Made by a program: the position numbers and the translations under genes. 15,540 bases of DNA from Campylobacteraceae bacterium (GTDB taxonomy: Bacteria; Campylobacterota; Campylobacteria; Campylobacterales; Sulfurovaceae): positions 1 to 15,540 of the forward strand of contig JALSQJ010000056.1 of the NCBI GenBank assembly GCA_026985495.1, written 5' to 3'. Below the pieces are notes generated by a model, which searched no databases, was not told the origin of the DNA, and worked only from the letters and a program-made list of their open reading frames with translations. Below, piece after piece: positions 1 through 7,233 of this stretch (positions within the stretch are counted from its first letter, which is position 1; every line of letters begins with the position of its first letter).

Positions 1-447
1 TCTTTACGTCTTTCATCTAATAACCAAGATATTATTCGCCTTGGCATTGGAGCTTATGGATACTCTGAACTCCCTACTATTTATGAAACTTTAGAGTTAA
101 AACCAGTTCTTTCACTTTGGGCAAAAAAAGTAGCTACAAGAGTACTAAAAAGAGGAGAGAGAGTTGGCTATGGAGGTCAATTTGAAGCCAAAAAAGAGAT
201 AACCATCTCTACTTACGATTTAGGCTATGGTGATGGGTGGATGAGGAGCAATAGGTTTGAGCCATTTAGAACAGAAGAGGGGCTACCTATACTTGGTCGT
301 GTCTCTATGGACTATATTATTTTACAGAGTAGTAAAAATGAGATTTGTATCTTTCAAAATGCACTTGATGCAGGTAAACAGATTGGTACTATCTCCTATG
401 AGATAATGACTCAACTCCATAAAGATATTAAGAGAGTAGTTGTCTAA
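1..447 (+). CDS. alr: Alanine racemase, C-terminal part (5' end outside the window)
   Basis: This is the last 148 codons of a PLP-dependent alanine racemase, which interconverts L- and D-alanine to supply D-Ala for peptidoglycan. The reading frame is open from base 1, so the gene enters from the left; the internal Met at 241 is not the start. The visible part is the end of the barrel and the C-terminal beta domain. Family motifs are RVGYGGQF, then YDLGYGDGW, whose Tyr matches the second catalytic tyrosine contributed by the partner subunit, then GRVSMDYIIL. The PLP-lysine motif lies in the missing N-terminal half. The 3' end overlaps the convergent GTPase gene by 20 bp, and no terminator hairpin was seen at this junction. 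Family assignment is secure; whether the upstream half is intact cannot be judged here. Confidence 0.93.
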   Translation, partial: SLRLSSNNQDIIRLGIGAYGYSELPTIYETLELKPVLSLWAKKVATRVLKRGERVGYGGQFEAKKEITISTYDLGYGDGWMRSNRFEPFRTEEGLPILGRVSMDYIILQSSKNEICIFQNALDAGKQIGTISYEIMTQLHKDIKRVVV

Positions 448-1822
448 AGAGCTTAAATAGAACCTCTTTGTAGCTTACTAATAGCTCCTCTTTTGGCTCC
501 TCTTGCTTACGAAGTTTTACATGAACCTTCTCTAGCTCTTTACGAATAGAACTCTCAAATATCTCGGAGCTAAAAGGTTGCTCCTCTAAGTTTAAACTAT
601 CTCTAACAGCATGGGAACGTTTCGCTACTTTTGAAGCATGATATAATGCTCTTCCCAAAAGGATATAGGGGAAATTTACATTTTGCATTGGTCCTACGCT
701 AATCTCTCGTTTTCCAATACTCTTTCCTAAAACCTTAACCTCATAGAGATTGTCAAACCCAAACATAGCACCAACTCCCCCAACAACACCACCAACTAAA
801 GCACCTACAAGTAGTGTATGTCCTACAGCAAAGAGGTCAATAGCTGCTCCAGCTGTTGCTCCTGTAGCTGCTGCTGTTAAAATAAGCTCTTTTTGAGTTA
901 ACCCAAAAATAGAGGCACTCTCTTTAGAGAAAAGTCCCATATCCTCTAACGCTAAAAGCTCTTCACTCTTTTCAATATTTATATGGTTCCAAATCCTCTC
1001 AATCTCTACTCGCTCCTCTTTTTCAAAAGTAACAATTTTAGCTCTATAGTTTTCAGTAAGCTCTTCCTCCTCCTCTTTAGTACCCGTCTCCCCTTTAATT
1101 CTCTTTTTTTCTACATAAGAGAGTGTCTTAACCATATACTCAACAATCTGCTCTGCACTCTGCTCAATCTTCTCTAAATATAACATCTCTAGTGCTACGA
1201 TTGCCTCTTTTATAGATTTTGTCCACTCCTCTTTAAGCTGTGCCATACTCTCTAAAAGCTCAATATGCTCTTGATGCCCTGCACTCATGGGGTTATAGGT
1301 ACGAACAAGACGAAAATATTGTCCTAATGCTCTACTCCACTCCTCTCGATAATCCTCATCTCCAATAAGATTAAGTATTGCCATAGAGGGTTGCCCACAC
1401 CAACGTAAAATCTCCATCTCTATCTCATACTCTGCACCATAAGGCTTAGAGGCATCAACAACATAGATAATACCTGCACCATTAATAATAGGTTCAAGCA
1501 ACTCTACCTCATCTTTAAAACGAGGATTATCTCTATGCTCCATAACAAACTGCTTTACAACATCAATTCGTCTATCAGCAGAGACATCTCCATGCTCTTC
1601 CAACCAAGCAAAAACAGCTCTAGCCCTTTGAAAACCAGGTGTATCAAAAAGTTCATAGATGATTTTTCCATCAACTTTCAGAGGAAAACCTCTTTTTACC
1701 TGTGTCGTTCCAGGAGTATTTCCTATCTGAATAGAGTCATCAAGTGAGAGTGAAGCAACAATACTACTTTTACCCTTGTTTGGATTTCCTACTACAGCAA
1801 ATTTTGGATAGCTATTAGACAT
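428..1822 (-). CDS. DUF3482-type GTPase, partner of the DUF2868 membrane protein
   Basis: A 464-residue P-loop GTPase of the TRAFAC/Era-like type. Visible motifs are G1 GNPNKGKS (residues 12-19), a TPGTTQ switch-I segment (36-41) and G3 DTPG (60-63). The usual NKxD specificity motif is not intact: the matching beta-strand end reads AILNLIGDEDY (148-158), so G4 is degenerate. Residues 200-300 are charged and likely helical. Residues 315-355 form a Gly/Ala-rich hydrophobic segment that could insert in or lie on a membrane, and the C-terminus (425-464) is a charged helix. This order (GTPase, helical region, glycine-rich hydrophobic segment) fits the GTPase/DUF3482 family, often encoded beside DUF2868. 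Its ATG lies 8 bp inside the upstream DUF2868 gene, so the two are translationally coupled. A TAGGGG-like site just before the ATG may act as the RBS. The cellular role is unknown; a membrane-linked GTPase is an inference. Confidence 0.8.
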   Translation of the reverse strand: MSNSYPKFAVVGNPNKGKSSIVASLSLDDSIQIGNTPGTTQVKRGFPLKVDGKIIYELFDTPGFQRARAVFAWLEEHGDVSADRRIDVVKQFVMEHRDNPRFKDEVELLEPIINGAGIIYVVDASKPYGAEYEIEMEILRWCGQPSMAILNLIGDEDYREEWSRALGQYFRLVRTYNPMSAGHQEHIELLESMAQLKEEWTKSIKEAIVALEMLYLEKIEQSAEQIVEYMVKTLSYVEKKRIKGETGTKEEEEELTENYRAKIVTFEKEERVEIERIWNHINIEKSEELLALEDMGLFSKESASIFGLTQKELILTAAATGATAGAAIDLFAVGHTLLVGALVGGVVGGVGAMFGFDNLYEVKVLGKSIGKREISVGPMQNVNFPYILLGRALYHASKVAKRSHAVRDSLNLEEQPFSSEIFESSIRKELEKVHVKLRKQEEPKEELLVSYKEVLFKLFRQLLS

Positions 1823-3227
1823 CTATAACCCCTAACTTTTCAGACTCTATTATCTCTAATTTTCGTAACCAAATCTCTACATCTTCTCTACGACTATGAT
1901 AGTTATTGGTTACTGTTCCAAGTGGAGCTACATCAACAAAACTTACCTCTTTTTTTTCAATAATACTCTCTAATAAATCTATAAAATCCATTGTTGGTGG
2001 CTCCCATGCTTTAACATAGAGTAGCACTTTACCATCTAAACTATTCACAACTACTTGGTCCTCTTTAAAACTATTTCGTCCACCAACAACATAGAGAGTT
2101 TTTGCCTCTATCCTATTGCTATCTTTCAATAGAAGTAGATCCTCTTCTGTATAGTTCCAACCTACAACAACACTATATTCATACTCAAAGCTCTTCTCAA
2201 GATGACTCTCTTCAACTAAAGTAACATCTAGGTGTCTCTCTTGTTGTTGTGCTTGTGTAGAGACATAAGGTGAATCAAACTGTTTCAAGAGTGTTTTGAC
2301 CCCATCTAAACGTAAAATCTCTCCCTCTACTACTTTTTGAACTCCAAAGTGAGCCATAAGCCAAAAGAGCAGACGCAATACAATTGCGTAAAAAAGTGTT
2401 GCCATGGCTAAAAACTTCCACCATGCTCCAAGCTTATCTGCATGTTTAACCATCTCAGTATCAATCTCTTCACCCAATCGAAAGTAGTGACTAAGCTCAA
2501 TTAACTCTAATGAGGGAACAGCAGATGGAGCAAAACCACTCCAAGGCATACTCAAATAGCTTAAAATAGAGTGAAATGTCTCAGGTGTTATCTGTAGTGT
2601 ACTACTCCAACCAAACGCTATATCTTTTGAGACAACAGTTAAGAGTAGAGCCATAAATAGCCCTATGGAGAAGAGTAGAGAAAATAGTTGAATACGTTGT
2701 AAAAATATCCATCTACTTAATCTGCTAGATATAGGTAATGAAGATAACTCTACTTTGTTAGCAAAGGGTAAAAAATTGATGACCTTCTCCAAATAATAAA
2801 AAATAGAGAGGTGGTTAAAGAAGTTTGCAATCCAGCTACCACCCACCATAGATAGGAGTGAAAGTGTCATACTAATTAATGGTAACCCTACCATAACCAA
2901 AAGTAACCAGATAACATTAACAGGTTCAGCTCCTGAATAAGATAGTAGAGCAAAACCTGTTGAAAAACCTAAAAGCAATAGTACAAAACCAAATAGAGAA
3001 GTAAAGAGCTTCAAATAGTGTAGATATTTTGTTGAGTTCAACTCATCTGTAATATGATATCTATTCCTCTCTTCCCATACCAAAAGCTTTTTAAGAGAAG
3101 TTAATCTTTTATTTTTATCTAAAAGAGCAAATGTTCTATTCTCTTCATGACTACCTTTGTAAACATGAAGAAGTTGCTCTAAATCTAAATATGATTTAAG
3201 TCCGATTTTATTACTATTTTTATGCAT
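1815..3227 (-). CDS. DUF2868 family integral membrane protein
   Basis: A 470-residue protein with no known enzymatic motif. A soluble N-terminus (1-68) precedes four predicted membrane segments at about 72-97, 104-128, 178-199 and 268-293. Between the last two is a soluble loop containing RLGEEIDTEMVKHADKLGAWWKF, given in the family's style by its RLG, D-x-E and WW residues. A soluble C-terminal domain of about 170 residues follows (300-470) with alternating beta-strands such as YSVVVGW and TLYVVGG. The four-segment topology followed by a large cytosolic tail, together with the adjacent DUF3482 GTPase, is how I recognised the family. It is the first gene of the pair, 58 bp downstream of the small secreted protein gene. 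The RBS is poor (AAAGCC), and a hairpin may cover it. Function is unknown; it could be a membrane anchor or effector for the GTPase. Confidence 0.75.
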   Translation of the reverse strand: MHKNSNKIGLKSYLDLEQLLHVYKGSHEENRTFALLDKNKRLTSLKKLLVWEERNRYHITDELNSTKYLHYLKLFTSLFGFVLLLLGFSTGFALLSYSGAEPVNVIWLLLVMVGLPLISMTLSLLSMVGGSWIANFFNHLSIFYYLEKVINFLPFANKVELSSLPISSRLSRWIFLQRIQLFSLLFSIGLFMALLLTVVSKDIAFGWSSTLQITPETFHSILSYLSMPWSGFAPSAVPSLELIELSHYFRLGEEIDTEMVKHADKLGAWWKFLAMATLFYAIVLRLLFWLMAHFGVQKVVEGEILRLDGVKTLLKQFDSPYVSTQAQQQERHLDVTLVEESHLEKSFEYEYSVVVGWNYTEEDLLLLKDSNRIEAKTLYVVGGRNSFKEDQVVVNSLDGKVLLYVKAWEPPTMDFIDLLESIIEKKEVSFVDVAPLGTVTNNYHSRREDVEIWLRKLEIIESEKLGVIDV

Positions 3228-3228
3228 T

Positions 3229-3257
3229 ATTGGCTTTATATTTTTAAACCAATTATA
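3229..3257 (-). promoter_or_regulatory. Candidate -10 box and leader hairpin before the DUF2868 gene
   Basis: On the minus strand a perfect TATAAT (plus-strand 3252-3257) lies 25 bp before the DUF2868 ATG. It overlaps an inverted repeat, ATTGGTTT with AAGCCAAT (plus-strand 3246-3253 and 3229-3236), that pairs eight bases with one G-U wobble around a 9-base loop and includes the weak RBS. No convincing -35 was seen. The -10 is plausible; a regulatory role for the hairpin is speculation. Confidence 0.4.
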
Positions 3258-3285
3258 CGGAGTTTGGGCTTAAAAGCGTTTAAAT

Positions 3286-3567
3286 CTATCTTGCTCGTGC
3301 AATAACTCGTCTAGCCTTGTTTCTATATCTACGCAAATCATTTCTAAACTTAGCCAATGCTTTCTCTCTCTCCATTCTCTCTTTTTTTTCTATACGTTTC
3401 TGCTCTAAAAAACTCTCTATCTCCATAATTTTTTTCTTTAGTGCATAAGCTTCCAATTTAAGTTCAAGAGCCTGTTTCTCTACTTTTAGCTTTTCAAGAC
3501 TCTGCACATCTTCACCATTTACAAAACTAATACTTATAAATATCATTATGAATATATATTTAAGCAT
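3286..3567 (-). CDS. Small secreted/periplasmic coiled-coil protein, hypothetical
   Basis: A 93-residue protein I cannot assign to a named family. It starts with a typical Sec signal peptide (MLKYIFIMIFISISF, likely cut after VNG near residue 19). The mature part of about 74 residues is almost all charged helix with heptad-like Leu/Ile spacing (EKLKVEKQALELKLEAYALK), predicting a coiled coil. It ends in an Arg-rich tail (RNDLRRYRNKARRVIARAR). There is no Cys, no lipobox and no further membrane segment. The start is well supported: AAAGGAGAG sits 5 bp upstream. It lies upstream of, and on the same strand as, the DUF2868/GTPase pair, 58 bp away with a -10 box in the gap, so cotranscription is possible but not required. 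The basic tail could bind nucleic acid, lipid or cell wall; this is a guess. Confidence 0.75.
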   Translation of the reverse strand: MLKYIFIMIFISISFVNGEDVQSLEKLKVEKQALELKLEAYALKKKIMEIESFLEQKRIEKKERMEREKALAKFRNDLRRYRNKARRVIARAR

Positions 3568-3572
3568 AATCT

Positions 3573-3596
3573 CTCCTTTTGTGAGTTTATTTTATA
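3573..3596 (-). promoter_or_regulatory. Strong RBS and candidate -10 for the small secreted protein
   Basis: On the minus strand AAAGGAGAG (plus-strand 3573-3581) is a near-perfect Shine-Dalgarno at good spacing and fixes the start at 3567. A TATAAA box (3591-3596) just upstream would give a leader of about 20 bases. No -35 was recognised. Confidence 0.45.
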
Positions 3597-3733
3597 CTAT
3601 ATCATTAATTTTCTTAATTTTAACATAAAAAAATATTAGATATTAAAAAACAACAGTAGTGGCACTCTGCCCTTGAGTAGAAAAAATCTCATCTACTTCC
3701 AAAATTTTAACCATTCAATAATTATTAACAAAG

Positions 3734-3774
3734 TATAATATTAAAAAAATATTTATATTTAATATTAAGGATAA
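3734..3774 (+). promoter_or_regulatory. Promoter and inverted repeat before the first PAS gene
   Basis: A perfect TATAAT (3734-3739) lies 40 bp before the first PAS gene. Overlapping its end is a perfect 9-bp inverted repeat, AATATTAAA (3737-3745) and TTTAATATT (3758-3766), with a 12-base spacer, placed where a repressor would block the start point. The RBS is TTAAGGATAA, about 5 bp from the ATG. The repeat is pure A/T in an AT-rich gap, so chance is a real alternative. Confidence 0.4.
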
Positions 3775-3778
3775 ACTT

Positions 3779-4339
3779 ATGGCTAAAATCAAAAAAGTAA
3801 AAAATGAGATTAAATGTGCAACACAACAAGTGATTGTAAGCCGTACCGATACAGAGGGGAATATTGTTTACTGCAATCCAACATTCTTAGAGCTCAATGG
3901 TTTTAAAAGTTCAGAAGTTATTAAAAAACCACACAGTATTGTACGACACCCTGATATGCCAAAGAGTATTTTTCGTATTATATGGTCTATCATTCAACAA
4001 GGTTATCCTATTCAAGCACTTATTAAAAATAAGACCAATGACAATCACTACTACTGGACACTAATAAACATTAAACCCCAAAAAGATAGAGACAATAAAA
4101 TCATCTCCTATGTTGCCTATGGAAAACAAGCTCCAGATGCTGTAATTAAAGAGATAGAGCCTCTCTATAAAATAATGGTTGAGATAGAGAAAGATATTAG
4201 TATTGATGCTGCCTTAGAATATATGGAGTCACACTTAAACGAGAAGGGTATGACCTATGCACAATATATGAAAGAGCTAAATAAAAACCGAAAATTTAAA
4301 TGTCTATGTGACTTTATAAAAATTAAATTATTTAAGTAA
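3779..4339 (+). CDS. Stand-alone PAS sensor protein, Aer/CetB type (first copy)
   Basis: A 186-residue cytosolic protein with one PAS domain (about residues 15-118) and a helical tail. It carries the signature of the Aer energy-taxis PAS fold: TDTEGNIVYCNPTF, then PHSIVRHPDMP (51-61) followed by IW (68-69), then YYWTLI and EPLY. In Escherichia coli Aer the RHPD stretch lies in the FAD pocket, so FAD binding and redox sensing are likely. It has no membrane segment, HAMP or chemoreceptor signalling domain. Campylobacter jejuni CetB and CetC have the same build and work with the separate transducer CetA; no such transducer is in this window. The tail holds YMESHLNEKGMTYAQYM, also found in the next gene. 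A Lys-rich end (KIKLFK) closes it. It may have a partner chemoreceptor elsewhere; the specific CetB or CetC identity is not established. Confidence 0.8.
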   Translation: MAKIKKVKNEIKCATQQVIVSRTDTEGNIVYCNPTFLELNGFKSSEVIKKPHSIVRHPDMPKSIFRIIWSIIQQGYPIQALIKNKTNDNHYYWTLINIKPQKDRDNKIISYVAYGKQAPDAVIKEIEPLYKIMVEIEKDISIDAALEYMESHLNEKGMTYAQYMKELNKNRKFKCLCDFIKIKLFK

Positions 4340-4398
4340 AATTATTAGATTTTATATTTAAAAGTATATCTTTTCATATTTACTTCCTATTTCAATTA

Positions 4399-4428
4399 TA
4401 TACTAACTGCTAAAATCATATAGAAAGG
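4399..4428 (+). promoter_or_regulatory. Candidate -10 for the second PAS gene
   Basis: TATACT (4399-4404) lies 30 bp before the second PAS gene's ATG and could serve as a separate -10. The RBS AAAGGGAAA sits just before the ATG at 4435. The 95-bp gap between the PAS genes shows no terminator, so the genes may also be read from the upstream promoter. Confidence 0.3.
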
Positions 4429-4434
4429 GAAATT

Positions 4435-5004
4435 ATGAGAGTACATAGACCACTACCAATTGACCATAAGATAAAAGTTGGTTACAATGAGTTTCTTGTT
4501 AGCAAAACAGATGAACATGGGAACATACTATATGTAAATGATACATTTTTAAAAATATCAGGATATGAGGAGATTGATGTTTTGGGGACACCTCACAGTA
4601 TTGTTAGACACCCTGATATGCCTGCTTGTATCTTCTACTTAATGTGGCAACGACTTAAAAAAGGTGAAAATATTCAAGCATTGGTTAAAAACCTTGCTCG
4701 TTCTGGAGAGTACTACTGGGTAAGTACCGACTTTGAAATTCGATATGAAGGCAACCAAAAAACATATCTTGCATTTAGAAGAGGTGTCTCTAAAGATGCT
4801 ATTGAGACTATTGAGCCTCTCTATCAACAGCTTTTAAAGATAGAAAAAAAACATGGGATACAAGCATCTTTAGTCTATTTAGAGAGTTTTTTACAAGAGA
4901 ATCAGATGACCTTTAATGAGTACATGAACTCTATTTTAAAACCGAAAAAGCTTATTGCCATTATATTTAACACCTTAAAAAATAGATTTAGACACTCTGC
5001 CTAG
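4435..5004 (+). CDS. Stand-alone PAS sensor protein, Aer/CetB type (second copy)
   Basis: A 189-residue paralogue of the preceding gene product. The PAS domain (about 17-120) has TDEHGNILYVNDTF, PHSIVRHPDMP (53-63), MW (70-71), GEYYW and EPLY, closer to the E. coli Aer pattern (NDTF, MW, KKGE) than the first copy. The likely FAD-binding RHPD residues are intact. The tail has YLESFLQENQMTFNEYM, parallel to the first copy, and ends in a basic stretch. No membrane, HAMP or methyl-accepting domain is present, so it should act through a separate transducer, as CetB does with CetA in Campylobacter. The two copies have diverged clearly outside the motif core, which suggests separate signals or a heteromer rather than a fresh duplication. 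The stop codon lies within a hairpin shared with the convergent aminopeptidase gene. Confidence 0.82.
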   Translation: MRVHRPLPIDHKIKVGYNEFLVSKTDEHGNILYVNDTFLKISGYEEIDVLGTPHSIVRHPDMPACIFYLMWQRLKKGENIQALVKNLARSGEYYWVSTDFEIRYEGNQKTYLAFRRGVSKDAIETIEPLYQQLLKIEKKHGIQASLVYLESFLQENQMTFNEYMNSILKPKKLIAIIFNTLKNRFRHSA

Positions 5005-5025
5005 TTGAGATTAAAACTCAACTAG
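5001..5025. terminator. Stop-overlapping hairpin between convergent genes
   Basis: A perfect 9-bp inverted repeat, CTAGTTGAG (5001-5009) and CTCAACTAG (5017-5025), flanks the 7-base loop ATTAAAA. The left arm contains the TAG stop of the second PAS gene. The loop contains the stop of the convergent aminopeptidase gene, and the right arm encodes its last residues (LVE). Its place at a convergent junction suggests a bidirectional terminator or 3'-end stabiliser, but neither side has the U-run of a classical intrinsic terminator. Confidence 0.6.
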
Positions 5026-6267
5026 AATATTATATAAGGAGTAAGCATCATCTGCTCCACACACCTCTCTAATGGAGTGCATTGCCCAAGTTGGCAACCC
5101 AATATCAATGGTCTTCACCCCAATTTTAGTAGCTGTAATAGGTCCAATAGTTGAACCACAGCCCATATCACTTCGTGTTACAAACTTCTGAACACTCTCA
5201 CCTAACCTCTCTGCTACATTCATAAATGTTGCAATAGTTGTAGAGTTAGAGGCGTATCGTTGATTTGCATTTACCTTAATTACCACACCACTATTGATAT
5301 ATGGTGCATGATTTTTGTCATGTTTTGCTGAAAAGTTAGGATGAATAGCATGAGCATTGTCAGCACTTACCATAAGTGAACTCTGTGTCATAGCTATATA
5401 TTCATTATACTCTGGGAAAATTCTATGTAGTGTATTTTCTAAAAAACTCCCCCCTGCTCCACTGGTTGAGTCACTCCCTACCTCTTCGTGGTCAGAGGCG
5501 ATAAAGAGCATTGGTTTTATTGCCTCTATACTACAGATACTTAACATACCTACATAGCAAGATAACAGATTGTCTAACCGTGCTGAACTTATAAAATCAC
5601 CTCTAAGCCCAACTACTGAAGCTTTTTGTGCATCATATAGACTTAACTCATGACCATATATACGCTTTACCCCTACCACTCCTTGCTGTGCAAGTTGCCA
5701 CTCTAAAAACTCATCAAAATCAAAATCATCATTAGTAGTTAATATGGGGCAAATATCGGTCTGTTTATTAATAGTTCTATTTTGATTTGCATCTTTGTCA
5801 AGGTGAATTGCCAATGAAGGAATAGTAGCAATAGTACGCTTCACATCTATCAATCTATCCTCAATCTCATCTTGAGCATTTAAAAAACTAACTCGTCCTG
5901 CAATCGATAAATCTCGGTCAAACCAAGGGTTTAAAAGCAATCCACCATATGGCTCAACACCCAATTTAACCACGCCATGCTCTTTAAGTAGAGGGTTTGG
6001 TTTTAATTTTAGATTTGGTGAATCGGTATGAGCTCCTACAATGAGATAATTTCTGCTCTTTTTTGGGTAGGTAAAGGCTATTACTGAAGAGTCATTACGA
6101 GTTAAATAATAACTCTTCCCCTCTTGCAAATTCCATGTTTCAAGCTCATCTAATTTTTCAAATCCTGCATTCTTGAACATACCACACATATTTTTTGTAG
6201 CATGAAAAGGGGTAGGTGAACTATCTAAAAATCCTAGTAACCCCTCATTAAAATCTTCTTTTGTCAT
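5011..6267 (-). CDS. apeB: M18 family metalloaminopeptidase
   Basis: A 418-residue cytosolic zinc aminopeptidase of family M18 (aspartyl/leucyl aminopeptidase type), which removes N-terminal residues from peptides. All expected metal and catalytic positions are visible: VGAHTDSP with His80, SARLDN with Asp232, SDHEEVG with Glu261-Glu262, SADNAHAIHPN with Asp303, and PTWAMHSIRE with His397. The TRSDMGCGSTIGP stretch (364-376) is also typical. Length is normal for the family. It is the last gene of a four-gene minus-strand operon: its ATG is 3 bp after the upstream hydrolase's stop, and the AAAAG before it serves as a weak RBS that overlaps that stop. Its 3' end sits in the hairpin described at 5001-5025. 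The family is certain; the exact residue preference is not readable, and the symbol apeB follows common usage for M18 enzymes. Confidence 0.92.
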   Translation of the reverse strand: MTKEDFNEGLLGFLDSSPTPFHATKNMCGMFKNAGFEKLDELETWNLQEGKSYYLTRNDSSVIAFTYPKKSRNYLIVGAHTDSPNLKLKPNPLLKEHGVVKLGVEPYGGLLLNPWFDRDLSIAGRVSFLNAQDEIEDRLIDVKRTIATIPSLAIHLDKDANQNRTINKQTDICPILTTNDDFDFDEFLEWQLAQQGVVGVKRIYGHELSLYDAQKASVVGLRGDFISSARLDNLLSCYVGMLSICSIEAIKPMLFIASDHEEVGSDSTSGAGGSFLENTLHRIFPEYNEYIAMTQSSLMVSADNAHAIHPNFSAKHDKNHAPYINSGVVIKVNANQRYASNSTTIATFMNVAERLGESVQKFVTRSDMGCGSTIGPITATKIGVKTIDIGLPTWAMHSIREVCGADDAYSLYNILVEF

Positions 6268-6270
6268 CTT

Positions 6271-7233
6271 TTATACTCCATCTTTTATAAATTTTAAAAT
6301 TCGACTATCTAACCAATATTTTGGCTCTCTAAAGCTTCCCATTACAAACCCAACATGCCCACCATGAGCTAATACTTCAACTCTTATGCTATTGGAAAGC
6401 TCCTCTTTTGTAGGTAAAATATCACTACTCATAAAAGGGTCATCTAATGCATGAACAATGAGTGTTGGCGTTCTAATATCTTTTAAAAACTGCCTAGATG
6501 AACACTTTTCATAGTAGTCTGAACTGGACTTAAAGCCAAACATAGGGGCAACATAGGCATCATCAAATGCTCTAATAGTTTTTAATGATGTTACCTCATC
6601 TTCACTTATTCCTAAAAGCTCTTGCATATTAAACTTCTTATACTTTTTAAGGAGTGTATCTTTTAGAGGTTTTAACAAATAGTTCTGATAGACCCTTGCA
6701 AACCCTTTCTCTATGGTATTGGAACAAATATCTAAACGCATAGGAGCAGAGACTGAAACAGCCGAACATAAAGGAGACTCTTCACCCCACTCACCTAAAA
6801 GTTTTAAAAGCATATTTCCACCAATAGAGAAACCAACAGCATGAAGTGGACTCTTGGGGTAACTCTTTACTAAATGCTCTATAAACTCTCTAGCATCATC
6901 TGTTTTTCCACTATGGTAAGCGTAAGGTTTTAAATTTTCTTTACTTCCACACCCTCGAAAGTGCATTAAAACTACAGCATACCCCTGCTCTTTCAAAGCA
7001 TTCATCTGACCAATAATATAGGGAGAGCAAACTGAACCTGCTAACCCATGAAAAAGTACTACTATTGGGCGATTATCTATCGGTTTAGACTCTTTCCAAA
7101 CGGTCTCTATAAAATCACCATCGCTTAGAGTAAACTCCTCTACTTCAAACTTTTCTAATCTATCTTTTCTAAAAAAAGTAGCAAAAAGGGTTTGAATATG
7201 AGAGTTTTTTAAGTAAAAAGGAGGCTTAAACAT
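6271..7233 (-). CDS. YheT-like alpha/beta hydrolase
   Basis: A 320-residue alpha/beta hydrolase of the YheT (COG0429) group, predicted esterases whose natural substrate is unsettled. The N-terminus PPFYLKNSHIQTLFA is the group's hallmark. The fold's landmarks follow: VVLFHGLAGS for the oxyanion side (58-67), HFRGCG (91-96), nucleophile elbow GFSIGG with Ser136, acid HALDDPF with Asp264 or Asp265, and GGHVGF with His293. The triad is therefore complete. No signal peptide or membrane segment is seen, so it should be cytosolic. Its ATG directly abuts the ywbE stop codon (TAAATG), which implies translational coupling in the rdgB operon. The gene is followed 3 bp later by the M18 aminopeptidase. 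The substrate is not predictable from sequence or neighbours. Confidence 0.88.
   Translation of the reverse strand: MFKPPFYLKNSHIQTLFATFFRKDRLEKFEVEEFTLSDGDFIETVWKESKPIDNRPIVVLFHGLAGSVCSPYIIGQMNALKEQGYAVVLMHFRGCGSKENLKPYAYHSGKTDDAREFIEHLVKSYPKSPLHAVGFSIGGNMLLKLLGEWGEESPLCSAVSVSAPMRLDICSNTIEKGFARVYQNYLLKPLKDTLLKKYKKFNMQELLGISEDEVTSLKTIRAFDDAYVAPMFGFKSSSDYYEKCSSRQFLKDIRTPTLIVHALDDPFMSSDILPTKEELSNSIRVEVLAHGGHVGFVMGSFREPKYWLDSRILKFIKDGV

Noticed and set aside
241..447. A 68-residue frame beginning at an internal Met
   Set aside because: It is the tail of the alanine racemase frame, which is open from base 1 with family motifs upstream of this Met.
983..1177. Plus-strand open frame inside the GTPase gene
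   Set aside because: Antisense shadow with no RBS, no family features and a composition dictated by the opposite strand; the frame at 1535-1747 is rejected likewise.
3676..3697. Inverted repeat AGTAGA / TCTACT in the gap before the PAS genes as a terminator
   Set aside because: Only six pairs, no U run, and it lies upstream of two divergent genes where no transcript needs to end.
4639..4827. Minus-strand open frame inside the second PAS gene
   Set aside because: Shadow of a strongly supported PAS coding sequence; the plus-strand frame at 5357-5557 within the aminopeptidase is also a shadow.
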